Source of the DNA: an uncultured Muribaculaceae bacterium
Lineage (GTDB): Bacteria > Bacteroidota > Bacteroidia > Bacteroidales > Muribaculaceae
Length of the DNA: 48,779 nt
Reading direction: 5' to 3'
Assembly (NCBI GenBank): GCA_910576935.1
Contig: CAJTKG010000021.1
Coordinates: forward strand, 1-48,779
In this document: positions 1 to 7,454 of the stretch, in pieces
How positions within the stretch are numbered: the first letter of the stretch is position 1
Layout of the letters: every line of letters begins with the position of its first letter
Program-made: the position numbers and the translations under genes
The notes under the pieces: generated by a model
What the model was told of the DNA's origin: nothing
What the model saw: the letters and a program-made list of their open reading frames with translations, nothing else
Database searches by the model: none

Positions 1-76
1 TCTTTGGCCGTGGATTCTTTTTTTGCGCGTTAAATATTTGTGATTGCCGCCGATAGGCCCTTAACTTAACCGCATT

Positions 77-140
77 GATGGCCTCCCGGCCATCGTCTGA
101 ATCCACGGCGCATGGAACGACGATCTCCCGATCGTCGCCT
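77..140. repeat. Two CTCCC-loop hairpin repeats
   Basis: The first hairpin has arms GATGGCC (77-83) and GGCCATC (88-94) around TCCC. The second follows a CATGGA lead-in (111-116) and has arms CGACGAT (118-124) and ATCGTCG (131-137) around CTCCCG. Both are followed by a short TGA-containing tail. The second matches the element at 42720-42746 in lead-in and loop, but its arms differ in a way that keeps pairing. Confidence 0.6.
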
Positions 141-230
141 GAAACCGACAACCTCCCCATCCTCATCCCCCTAAAACTCACTCCGATATAGCTACTGCGG
201 CAGACATCCCCGCGCGTCTAAACCGACCGA

Positions 231-259
231 AACGATGTCAAAAGCACATTGACATCGTT
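231..259. repeat. Perfect 11-base inverted repeat
   Basis: Arms AACGATGTCAA (231-241) and TTGACATCGTT (249-259) flank a 7-base loop. There is no clear T-run on either side, so a classical intrinsic terminator is uncertain. It may be a transcript-end hairpin for the minus-strand operon or a protein-binding palindrome. Confidence 0.5.
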
Positions 260-345
260 GTTACAAACCATCGATTGATGACAATATCCGTCATTAAATA
301 AATATGTTAGCCATCGGATCGAGGTTTTCAACTCTCGGTCCATAA

Positions 346-380
346 CGACGCTCGGGAAAACGTCGCCCATGTCGCCTGCA
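346..380 (-). repeat. CATGG-type hairpin repeat, reverse orientation
   Basis: Read on the minus strand this has a CATGG lead-in, then CGACG, a TTTTCCCGAG centre, and CGTCGTTATGG. This closely parallels the 42720-42750 element (CATGGACCGACG, CTCTCCCGAG, CGTCGTTAT). A second small hairpin lies next to it at 315-340 (GGATCGAG pairing with CTCGGTCC). Confidence 0.5.
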
Positions 381-402
381 TAATTCTTTTGTGTTTACGG
401 GG

Positions 403-436
403 CGAATGTGGAGCGACGACTTTAGTCGTCGTATTA
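403..436. repeat. Hairpin repeat abutting the ZIP stop codon
   Basis: A GTGGAG lead-in is followed by arms CGACGAC (414-420) and GTCGTCG (425-431) around TTTA, ending 2 bases from the stop codon of the minus-strand ZIP gene. The lead-in and tail resemble the element at 48470-48502. Its position suggests a 3'-end hairpin for the operon transcript, although no T-run follows on the minus strand. Confidence 0.55.
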
Positions 437-1213
437 ACCGAGGACTACGTCGAGCACCATCATAAGCGCGAAGCCGAGAGCAAAGCCGATTGTGCCCATG
501 TTGGAATGGCTACCGGTTTGTGTCTCGGGTATAAGTTCTTCAACGACGACATATATCATCGCTCCGGCAGCAAAAGCGAGAAGATAGGGCAAGACGGGCA
601 TGGCTATCGAGGCAAGCAGAATGGTGATTATACCGGCAACAGGCTCGACGATGCCGCTGAGCGCTCCGACAGCAAACGATTTGCGGCGGCTGTTGCCGGC
701 GGCCCGCAATGGCATTGCCACGATTGCACCTTCGGGAAAATTCTGTATAGCAATTCCTATAGCGAGGGCAAGTGCTCCTGCCATAGGGAGATAAGCGTTC
801 TGTTCGAGGGCTGCCGCGAGTGACACGCCAACAGCCATGCCCTCGGGAATGTTGTGAAGCGTGACTGCGAAGACAAGTTTAGTCGTGTGTGACAATCTGC
901 TTTTCGGGCCTTCGTCACCGTTGCCGTCGATGTGTTCGTGAGGGACGGCTATATCAAGCAACAGCAGAAAGCCTATACCTGCAAGGAAGCCGGCCACGGC
1001 GGGAAGCACTTGCATGAAGCCGTCGGCCGAAGTCATCTCCATCGAAGGTATCAGCAGAGACCAAACAGAGGCGGCGACCATGACGCCGGCGGCAAAGCCG
1101 AGGAGCAAATTCTCGAGCACGGGCTTCATGCGCCGCTTCATCAGGAAGACGCAGGCTGCACCGAGGGTCGTACCGGCAAAGGGCAGCAGCAATCCGACGA
1201 GAAGCCCTTCCAT
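434..1213 (-). CDS. ZIP-family metal transporter, GufA-like
   Basis: A 259-residue polytopic inner-membrane protein of the ZIP (Zn/Fe/Mn permease) family, expected to import a divalent metal such as zinc. The fourth-helix metal motif HNIPEG and the fifth-helix motif QNFPEG are both present. The Q in the second motif is what the GufA-type branch has, where ZupT has H. A short loop rich in His and acidic residues (PHEHIDGNGDE) precedes the fourth helix. The start chosen is the ATG at 1213, giving MEGLLVGLLLPF; a longer upstream frame would run into the synthase gene. It begins two bases after the NeuB-like stop codon, so the two are co-transcribed. What a metal permease does in a nonulosonate unit is unclear; metal supply to the metal-dependent synthase is a guess. 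Confidence 0.88.
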   Translation of the reverse strand: MEGLLVGLLLPFAGTTLGAACVFLMKRRMKPVLENLLLGFAAGVMVAASVWSLLIPSMEMTSADGFMQVLPAVAGFLAGIGFLLLLDIAVPHEHIDGNGDEGPKSRLSHTTKLVFAVTLHNIPEGMAVGVSLAAALEQNAYLPMAGALALAIGIAIQNFPEGAIVAMPLRAAGNSRRKSFAVGALSGIVEPVAGIITILLASIAMPVLPYLLAFAAGAMIYVVVEELIPETQTGSHSNMGTIGFALGFALMMVLDVVLG

Positions 1214-1215
1214 AA

Positions 1216-2238
1216 TCAGAGACTTATAAGCTGATCGTATGCGAAATCGGCGACAGCACGTGTACCGATGACGCTGTCCCACTGCATCGGCGAGACGCCG
1301 TTGCCCGGACGTTTGACAGTGATATTTTCTTCGGTAAGGATCTCGCCGCACCTAATGTCGCGGGCTGCGACGATGCTCTTGCGGGCGACCTCGATATTGG
1401 GTCGCTCGGCGTCGGCAACGGTCTTCTCACCGTTGCCGAGAGCCGATTCGATATTACGCACCATGATGACCATGGTCTTGAGTTCGTCAGGCGACAAGGA
1501 TGCCCGATGGTCGGGGCCGGCCATATTCTTGTCGAGCGTAAAATGTTTCTCTATAATCGTGGCCCCCATAGCGACGGCAGCGACGGGAACTTCGACTCCG
1601 ACGGTATGATCGCTGTAGCCCACCCCGCCGCAACCGAGTGTGCGCAAGGCGTCGATGGCTCTGAGATTGACGGCATTATATGGTGTCGGATACTGTGTGG
1701 TACAGTGGAGTAGTATGATGTCGGAGCGACTGATACCTCCGGTTTCGAGCACTTTCACGGCCGCTTCGACCTCGTCGAGGGTCGACATGCCTGTCGAAAG
1801 TATGACGCGGCCGCCTTTCGAGGCGATCTTGCGGAGATAAGGCAGATTGGTAATCTCACCCGAAGGTATCTTCCAGTAATCCATGCCTATTTCAGCGAGA
1901 CAATCTATAGAGACGAGGTCGAAAGGAGTGCTCATAAAACCGATGCCGACGCTATCACAGAGCTGTTTGAGTCCGGCATAGTCGGCAAGCGGAAGATGTA
2001 TCGCCCGGCACATTTCAAGTTGGCTTTGGTCTGCGCCGGTGGTCTCTTTCTGATATTCGGCCTTGGGAGCAAATGTCGATATGACAAGCTCGGGCACTGC
2101 AGTCTGAAATTTAACATAGTCGGCGCCGGCCTCCTTGGCGGCATAGACCATACGTCGGGCCAGCTCGAGGTCTCCGTTATGGTTGACACCGGCCTCGGCG
2201 ATTATTATCGTCTTATTTTCTGATTTCTCCATTATCAA
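1216..2238 (-). CDS. NeuB/LegI-like nonulosonate synthase
   Basis: A 340-residue cytoplasmic enzyme that condenses phosphoenolpyruvate with a six-carbon N-acyl amino sugar to make a nine-carbon sialic-like acid. The N-terminal TIM barrel (about 10-270) has AEAGVNHNGD, the KFQT strand, STPFD, the KIPSGEITNLPYL stretch and IEKHFTLD. The C-terminal SAF/antifreeze-like domain (about 285-340) carries the SIVAARDI and KRPGNG segments. The SGE form of the KIPSGE motif looks closer to the legionaminate-type LegI than to true NeuB, and the LegB-like gene two positions upstream agrees. The 5' end overlaps the ATP-grasp gene by 26 bases; an alternative ATG lies two codons in (2232). The family is certain; the exact sugar is inferred. 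Confidence 0.88.
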   Translation of the reverse strand: MIMEKSENKTIIIAEAGVNHNGDLELARRMVYAAKEAGADYVKFQTAVPELVISTFAPKAEYQKETTGADQSQLEMCRAIHLPLADYAGLKQLCDSVGIGFMSTPFDLVSIDCLAEIGMDYWKIPSGEITNLPYLRKIASKGGRVILSTGMSTLDEVEAAVKVLETGGISRSDIILLHCTTQYPTPYNAVNLRAIDALRTLGCGGVGYSDHTVGVEVPVAAVAMGATIIEKHFTLDKNMAGPDHRASLSPDELKTMVIMVRNIESALGNGEKTVADAERPNIEVARKSIVAARDIRCGEILTEENITVKRPGNGVSPMQWDSVIGTRAVADFAYDQLISL

Positions 2239-3178
2239 AAACTACTTCTTGCATATAACGTGTAATCCTCACGCCGGGTTTAGCCTGCGCCGGCGCGGCG
2301 GTGACACCGCATGCCTCTGCGACTATCATCGCGGGAATATCGACTCCGGCACAGACAGAACAAACGGCACCGCCTCCGAGTCGCGGATTTATCTCCATCA
2401 GCATCAGGCGTCCGTCGTCGAGGTCCTCGATAAGCTGCACGGTAACAGCGCCGACGAGGCCGAGAGAGAGGAGTGTGCGGCCGACGATGTCGGTGATGCG
2501 CTCGTCGGCGATCGTGACCGTATCGGTCACCTCGCCTCCGGCCGTAGCGAGACGCAGACGCGGCGACAGAGCCTTGACATTGCCATCAAGGGCCGATACG
2601 TAGCAGTCAACGGTGATCTCATTGCGGTGGTCGATACGCTCCTGTATAAGATAGCCGTCACCGCTGCCGAGCACACGGTCGAGTGTCTCGAGATCGTGTA
2701 TCTCTATTATGCCCTTCGAGGCCGAACCGTGACGCGGTTTGGCAATCAGGCGCAGACACGGATCACCCGGGACATACGTTGCAGGCGCCGGCAACCCTTT
2801 TTCAGCAAAAAGCCGGGCAGCCGCGACTTTGTCAAACATAGCCTCGGCCATAGCCGACGTACCTGTAGGCACAAACACCGAACCAAAACGGTCGCGATAG
2901 TCGGCCGCGACCTTTACGGCGCCGTCGACAAAGGGTATCATTATATCGATCGAATTGCCAATGCAGACATCATTGAGACGGTCGAGGATGTCGGGATCAT
3001 CCCAGCGGCAACCGTCGATTATGGCGGCCTCGCAGGCCACAGGCACCTCACGGCTCAACTCATAGCTGAAAATAGCTGCTTCGAGGCGGGCCCGGGCAGC
3101 GGCGTCTTTGAACATACGCGCCATCGAGACGCGTTTGGCACCGCCGAGAAAAAGTATATTCAACCTATTTCCGTTCAT
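2213..3178 (-). CDS. ATP-grasp ligase, carbamoyl-phosphate-synthase-like
   Basis: A 321-residue cytoplasmic protein of the ATP-grasp superfamily, which couples ATP cleavage to joining a carboxylate to an amine or thiol. It opens with a Rossmann-like preATP domain (ILFLGGAKRVSMARMF), then the ATP-binding lobe with KPRHGSASKGI (glycine-rich loop) and YLIQERID. It ends with the metal-binding stretch MLMEINPRLGGG, whose E and N are the usual magnesium ligands. It overlaps the legB-like stop by four bases and the synthase start by 26, so it belongs to this unit. Such ligases occur in capsule and sialic-type clusters, where they may add an amino acid or other group to a sugar acid. The substrate cannot be read from sequence. 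Confidence 0.8.
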   Translation of the reverse strand: MNGNRLNILFLGGAKRVSMARMFKDAAARARLEAAIFSYELSREVPVACEAAIIDGCRWDDPDILDRLNDVCIGNSIDIMIPFVDGAVKVAADYRDRFGSVFVPTGTSAMAEAMFDKVAAARLFAEKGLPAPATYVPGDPCLRLIAKPRHGSASKGIIEIHDLETLDRVLGSGDGYLIQERIDHRNEITVDCYVSALDGNVKALSPRLRLATAGGEVTDTVTIADERITDIVGRTLLSLGLVGAVTVQLIEDLDDGRLMLMEINPRLGGGAVCSVCAGVDIPAMIVAEACGVTAAPAQAKPGVRITRYMQEVVFDNGEIRK

Positions 3179-4164
3179 CGGTTGTAGATATCAGTTTTAT
3201 ATGCGGCGAGATTGCCGGGGTCGGTAATCCATGCTATGGTGCGGCGCAGACCTTCTTCAAGCGACACCTCGGGACACCAGTCGGTGAGCGACGTTATGAG
3301 GCTGTTGTCGCCGCAGAGACGGCGCACCTCGCTTTTCGACGGGCGCAGACGCTCGGGGTCGACGACATAGTCGACATCGGCATCCATAAGGCGGGCAATC
3401 GTCGCGAGGGTATCGCCCATAGAGACCTCGGTACCAGTAGCGATGTTTATCTCCATGCCTTCGACGCCGTCGGCTTCGGCCAAAGCGACAAAGCCGCGGC
3501 ATGTGTCTCTGACATAATTGAAATCGCGCGTGGGCGTAAGGTCACCCACCTTGATCTCACGCCTGCCGGCGGCAATCTGCGATATGATGGTGGGAATGAT
3601 GGCGCGGGCACTCTGACGAGGGCCGTAGGTGTTGAACGGTCTGGCTATGACAACGCCGAGGTCAAATGCGTTATAAAAGCTCTTGGCTATGGCGTCGGCG
3701 CCGATTTTCGTAGCCGAGTAAGGCGACTGCGGCTGACGCGGATGATTCTCGTCGATAGGCACATATAGAGCTGTGCCGTAGACCTCGCTGGTCGACGTGA
3801 CGATGAGGCGTCGCACCCCCTCTGACTGCGCCGCCTGACACATGTTGAGCGTGCCTTTGATGTTTGTGTCGACATAGCTGTCGGGAGCGACATAGCTGTA
3901 TGGTATGGCTATAAGGGCCGCCAGATGGAAGACCGTGTCACAGCCACGGCTTATGACACGACAGAAATTTGGGTCTCTGACATCGCCGCAAACGACTTCG
4001 AGGCGGTCGTTGTGGATACTTTCGAGCCAGCCCCAGTTGTTGAACGAATTATATTGAGAGAGCGCTCTGACGTGATAACCGCGCTCGAGCAGAAGCTCGG
4101 TCAGATGCGAGCCGATAAAACCGTCGGCGCCGGTGACAAGAACCGTTTTATCTTTATCTATCAT
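3175..4164 (-). CDS. legB: LegB-like sugar-nucleotide 4,6-dehydratase
   Basis: A 329-residue extended short-chain dehydrogenase/reductase. It has the NAD-binding GADGFIG (12-18), TSTSEVYG (123-130) and the catalytic Tyr149-Lys153 pair in PYSATK. The segment after the first helix, with YNSFNNWGWL (about 38-47), is characteristic of LegB, which dehydrates nucleotide-GlcNAc to a 4-keto-6-deoxy sugar as the first step to legionaminic acid; in Campylobacter the carrier is GDP. It starts seven bases after the small lipoprotein gene and overlaps the ATP-grasp gene by four bases. The later steps (aminotransferase LegC, acetyltransferase, hydrolysing epimerase, CMP transferase) are not in this window. 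Other NAD-dependent dehydratases of the family are possible but less likely. Confidence 0.78.
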   Translation of the reverse strand: MIDKDKTVLVTGADGFIGSHLTELLLERGYHVRALSQYNSFNNWGWLESIHNDRLEVVCGDVRDPNFCRVISRGCDTVFHLAALIAIPYSYVAPDSYVDTNIKGTLNMCQAAQSEGVRRLIVTSTSEVYGTALYVPIDENHPRQPQSPYSATKIGADAIAKSFYNAFDLGVVIARPFNTYGPRQSARAIIPTIISQIAAGRREIKVGDLTPTRDFNYVRDTCRGFVALAEADGVEGMEINIATGTEVSMGDTLATIARLMDADVDYVVDPERLRPSKSEVRRLCGDNSLITSLTDWCPEVSLEEGLRRTIAWITDPGNLAAYKTDIYNR

Positions 4165-4171
4165 AGTTTTA

Positions 4172-4618
4172 CTACCAAATTTTTCTTAATGTGAACACCG
4201 CGGGCTGACCGTCTTCGTCGATGCGTGAGACGACCATATCACGCGATGTGAGTTTTATGACATCGAACTCAAAGACGCCCGACGCCGGGAAATGCAGCCA
4301 GTCGGGAGCCATATACGGCGGCTCGCCCACGCCTGAATTATCGTCGTGATGATTGAAATATAGCGTCAGGCGGTCGCCGTCACGTGTCCAGGTGCCGTAG
4401 CAGTTGAATTTCTCGTAATTGGGGAAAGTGCGTGTTATCGAGATCATGTCGCCCTGAAACTCCCAGAAAGTATGCCCCGGCTCAAAGACAGGATCGTCGA
4501 CGCCGCCGATTGTCAGCGACTCAAGCGACCAGGTGCCGAAAAGCGGCCCGATGTGACCGTTGTTCTGAGTGCAACCACAGAATATCAAGGCGATGAAGAT
4601 ATATATCAGTTTTTTCAT
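4172..4618 (-). CDS. Small lipoprotein, lipocalin-like
   Basis: A 148-residue predicted lipoprotein: signal MKKLIYIFIALIFCGC with the lipobox Cys at residue 16. The mature part is short and rich in beta strands, opening with a GTWSLESLTIGG element and a second YGTWTRDGDRLTLYF strand pair. This is the pattern of Bacteroidetes lipocalin-like (DUF-type) periplasmic lipoproteins. Its ATG overlaps the stop of the Wzi-like gene (ATGA), so translation is likely coupled. The function is unknown; proximity suggests a part in envelope polysaccharide handling. No enzyme motif is visible. Confidence 0.7.
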   Translation of the reverse strand: MKKLIYIFIALIFCGCTQNNGHIGPLFGTWSLESLTIGGVDDPVFEPGHTFWEFQGDMISITRTFPNYEKFNCYGTWTRDGDRLTLYFNHHDDNSGVGEPPYMAPDWLHFPASGVFEFDVIKLTSRDMVVSRIDEDGQPAVFTLRKIW

Positions 4619-6156
4619 TTTTTCGACGGTTTAGTGAGTGAACCGGAATACCTTACGGCAATGGTCGCGCCGAAAGAGTCGCCTCTGAGGCGACCGGCGT
4701 CAAGGCCTACCTTGCAGCCGAAGCCGAGACCTCTGACGAGCGACGAGGCATCATAATCAGCCCCGGCCATGAACGAGAAATTCTCTCTCGCACGGGCAAA
4801 AGGCAGACGCCCCGACGCATAACCTTTCTGATAACTCAGTTTGACGGTATAGGCGACCTTGTCGCCGAGGTCTCCGGCTACGGCGGCGTGGAATCCGCGC
4901 GCACGGTTGAAGATGTAGGCCGGATAACCGTCGAGGTTATAGAGCGGAGCGACAAGGAAAGGAGTGCCTATCGACATGCCGTAGTTGGCATATGAGTTAT
5001 AGGTGTTGTTGTTGAAATAATTGTCTCCGCCGTTGACGTCAGACGGGATGGTCGTGCCGGGATGATCGCCGGTGGCATAATGGAGCGGACCGCTCTGATT
5101 GCGGAAGTCGATATACTCGACAACAGCCTTGTTGACAAGATGACGGCCGGCGCGCCGGTATTCGATGCCCCACAGGCCGTCCCAGCCATTGCGACGGCCT
5201 ATACCGGAGCCGTCTTCCCAAGGCCATTCGAAATAGGCGCCGACCTCGTTGGCGTCATCTATGCGATATCGGGCCTTGAAATCCCACGACCCGAGGCTAC
5301 TGCCTTCGATAAACTCGTCGCCGTTGCCTGTTATGGGGAAAAACATCTTGAAGACGTCTTTGATCCTGAAGCCACGGTTCTGCTCCCGCTGCAATCTGCC
5401 TGCGCCATACCAATATGTGCGGCCACCGAAGAAGCCGGCGGTTTGCATACCGACTGTCACCGAAAGCGGTTGCAACGGATTGGTGCGGAAATAACAACGA
5501 CGATAGACATAGTAAGTGCTGAGGGCGATGTGTTCGTTGTAGTGGTTGAACTGGCGCTCGACGAAATCGTTGTCGGCCATCTTGCCGTACATTATGCGGC
5601 CCTCGATCTGCACCCATCCGCGGGTAAACGGAATATTCTGAAAATCGAGGAAGCCGGCACCGACACCGGGTATGGCGCGTGCGTTGCCGCTATAAATAAG
5701 GTCGCCGCTTGAAAGCCCGCTGTCGACGATTTTTGAAAATTCGTTCTTCATGCCGACATAGAGATATACGCTGCGGTATTTCAGCTCACCGAAAAGCTGC
5801 TGCACCCTGAAAGCTCCCGGACGCCACGACCTGACAGTCCATGAATCACCGTCATAATAGCAGTAATCGGCGGCATGATCGTAGCCGGTAACAATCTCGA
5901 CACCGGCACTCCAGTTGAAACGACGGTCGAGGTCAAGGGGTTTGACGAGCGATGCGTCAAGCAGCACACTGTTTTTCATCGGGTTTTTGCCCTGATTGAG
6001 AACCGAAAGCAATGATGGCGCAAAATCGCCGCTCGAAGCCGTGGCCGACAGGCTGACGTCATAGTCGAGACGCGGTTGCGCCGCCGGGGAGGCCATGGCG
6101 ACACCCATGGCTGCAACAGTGAGCAATAAACGGTTTGTCAAGTGTTTTGCAAACAT
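4615..6156 (-). CDS. Capsule-assembly Wzi-family outer-membrane protein
   Basis: A 513-residue outer-membrane beta-barrel protein resembling the Wzi family. In Klebsiella and E. coli, Wzi anchors capsule to the surface; in Bacteroidetes such proteins are common but less studied. A signal peptide (MFAKHLTNRLLLTVAAMGVA, cut near SPAAQ) precedes a barrel rich in aromatic-ended strands, including VYLYVGMKNEFSK, GGRTYWYGAGRL and DFKARYRID. The ATG at 6156 is chosen because it starts the signal peptide and follows GGAG; the open frame extends further upstream, into the M16 gene. It starts 54 bases after that gene's stop. An upstream TATCTTTA resembles a weak -7 box, so it may have its own promoter as well as read-through. 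Family assignment is by overall pattern. Confidence 0.75.
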   Translation of the reverse strand: MFAKHLTNRLLLTVAAMGVAMASPAAQPRLDYDVSLSATASSGDFAPSLLSVLNQGKNPMKNSVLLDASLVKPLDLDRRFNWSAGVEIVTGYDHAADYCYYDGDSWTVRSWRPGAFRVQQLFGELKYRSVYLYVGMKNEFSKIVDSGLSSGDLIYSGNARAIPGVGAGFLDFQNIPFTRGWVQIEGRIMYGKMADNDFVERQFNHYNEHIALSTYYVYRRCYFRTNPLQPLSVTVGMQTAGFFGGRTYWYGAGRLQREQNRGFRIKDVFKMFFPITGNGDEFIEGSSLGSWDFKARYRIDDANEVGAYFEWPWEDGSGIGRRNGWDGLWGIEYRRAGRHLVNKAVVEYIDFRNQSGPLHYATGDHPGTTIPSDVNGGDNYFNNNTYNSYANYGMSIGTPFLVAPLYNLDGYPAYIFNRARGFHAAVAGDLGDKVAYTVKLSYQKGYASGRLPFARARENFSFMAGADYDASSLVRGLGFGCKVGLDAGRLRGDSFGATIAVRYSGSLTKPSKK

Positions 6157-6209
6157 ATCTCCAAGAATTATTGAACTTGTAAAGATAGTAAATTTTTCGG
6201 CTCGACGTC

Positions 6210-7454
6210 TCAGTTTTTGACTGAAGGCGAAAAAACGAGGGTCGACAGCCCCGCGAGATTCTCGGCGGCAAGGCGTATGTCGTCGGGAGTAAGAGCCTTT
6301 ATAGCCTCGACTGTCTCTGCCGGATCGATGACACGGCGACACATGAGCAGCGAACGGGCGGCGGCGAGGATCGAGTTCTCGCGGTTTTCAGACGCCACGA
6401 CCAACTGGCCGAGATATTGCTTCTTGGCGGGCTCGAGCCGGCGGCGGTCAATATATCCGCAGGCGATGTCATCGATGCGTTTTCTGACAATATCGCAGCA
6501 ACGTGCGGCGTCGCCGGGGTCACAGCCGAGATAGATTGTCAGAAGGCCTATCTCGCGGAAAAGCGTAACCGAGGTCTCGACATTGTAGACCAATCCGAGG
6601 CGTTCGCGCAAATCGACGTTGAGCAACGAATTCATACCGGGACCGCCGAGGACATTCGACAACAGCGCCACACCGTAACGGCCACGGTCATCGAGACCCG
6701 GAGTGGCGACGCCAAGCATACAGTGGGCCTGATGACTCGGCAGACGACGGGCTATGTCAAATCGCTCGCGGGGAAGAAAGTCAAGGTCGTCACGGACGGG
6801 AGCCGAACCGGCCATAGCACCGAAATATTTCTCGAAAACCGCATTGACAGCCTCGGGTCTGCGTGGACCGCTATAGAAAAGCACCATATTGTCTGGTCTG
6901 TACCACCGGTTGAGAAAATCACGGCACTCGTCGCTGTGAAGCCGTCGGAGGGTCTTCTTGTTGCCGAGAATGTTATGACCGAGCGGTGTGCCGGCAAAGA
7001 TCAGATCTTCGAAATCGTCGGCTATAGCGTCGGCAGGGCTATCGAGATAGGTCGATATCTCGTCGCAAACGACCTCGCGCTCCTTGTCGAGTTCCTTGTC
7101 GGGAAAGACAGAGTTGAGCACAAGATCTGAAATCAGCTCGACAGCCCGCGACAGATTACCACCGGGAAACGCGCTGTAGACCACTGTCTCGTCTTTTGAG
7201 GTAAAGGCGTTAAGCTCACCGCCTACAGCTTCCATGCGATTGATTATCAGCGACGAGCTACGACGCCGTGTGCCCTTGAAGATCGTATGCTCGACAAAAT
7301 GGGCGAGGCCGTGGCTGTCGGACGTCTCGTCGCGGCTGCCGGCACGGACGCTGACACCACAGATGCCTACCGCCGAATTTTTCAGGGTGGCGCAGACTGT
7401 CATCATGCCGTTTGACAGCCGACTGACCTCAACAGGCGTTTTCGGGACTCTCAT
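6210..7454 (-). CDS. M16-family zinc metallopeptidase
   Basis: A 414-residue peptidase of the pitrilysin/processing-peptidase family. The inverted zinc motif HFVEH is at residues 52-56, preceded by RAGSRDE and followed by the distal glutamate region KEREVVCDEIS near 125-135. The second half has the GGPGMNSLLNVDLRERLGLVYNV segment, shared by family members, where the R and Y bind the substrate carboxy end. The length fits one-chain bacterial members of about 410-430 residues. There is no obvious signal peptide, so a cytoplasmic location is likely. The start at 7454 overlaps the ispG 3' end by 26 bases. The substrate is not known. Confidence 0.9.
   Translation of the reverse strand: MRVPKTPVEVSRLSNGMMTVCATLKNSAVGICGVSVRAGSRDETSDSHGLAHFVEHTIFKGTRRRSSSLIINRMEAVGGELNAFTSKDETVVYSAFPGGNLSRAVELISDLVLNSVFPDKELDKEREVVCDEISTYLDSPADAIADDFEDLIFAGTPLGHNILGNKKTLRRLHSDECRDFLNRWYRPDNMVLFYSGPRRPEAVNAVFEKYFGAMAGSAPVRDDLDFLPRERFDIARRLPSHQAHCMLGVATPGLDDRGRYGVALLSNVLGGPGMNSLLNVDLRERLGLVYNVETSVTLFREIGLLTIYLGCDPGDAARCCDIVRKRIDDIACGYIDRRRLEPAKKQYLGQLVVASENRENSILAAARSLLMCRRVIDPAETVEAIKALTPDDIRLAAENLAGLSTLVFSPSVKN

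Larger units (their letters stand above)
1..433. other. Gene-free left end carrying hairpin repeats
   Basis: I see no convincing coding region here; plus-strand open frames starting in it run antisense through the ZIP transporter gene. It holds several inverted repeats: arms CCGTGGATTC (9-18) and GAATCCACGG (99-108); GATGGCC/GGCCATC (77-94); CGACGAT/ATCGTCG (118-137); an 11-base perfect pair (231-259); and two further CATGGA-type elements (346-380 and 403-436). The region lies downstream of the minus-strand operon, so some hairpins may end its transcripts. Confidence 0.6.

Noticed and set aside
389..823. Plus-strand open frame of 144 residues near the left end
   Set aside because: It lies mostly opposite the ZIP transporter gene and has no membrane, motif or start-signal support; it is a reverse-strand shadow.
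2183..3187. Plus-strand open frame of 334 residues
   Set aside because: It covers the ATP-grasp gene in reverse. The minus strand shows clear ATP-grasp motifs and overlaps its operon neighbours; the plus frame is Arg/His-rich with no recognisable fold.
5062..5712. Plus-strand open frame of 216 residues
   Set aside because: It is antisense to the Wzi-like barrel gene, whose signal peptide and strand pattern support the minus strand.
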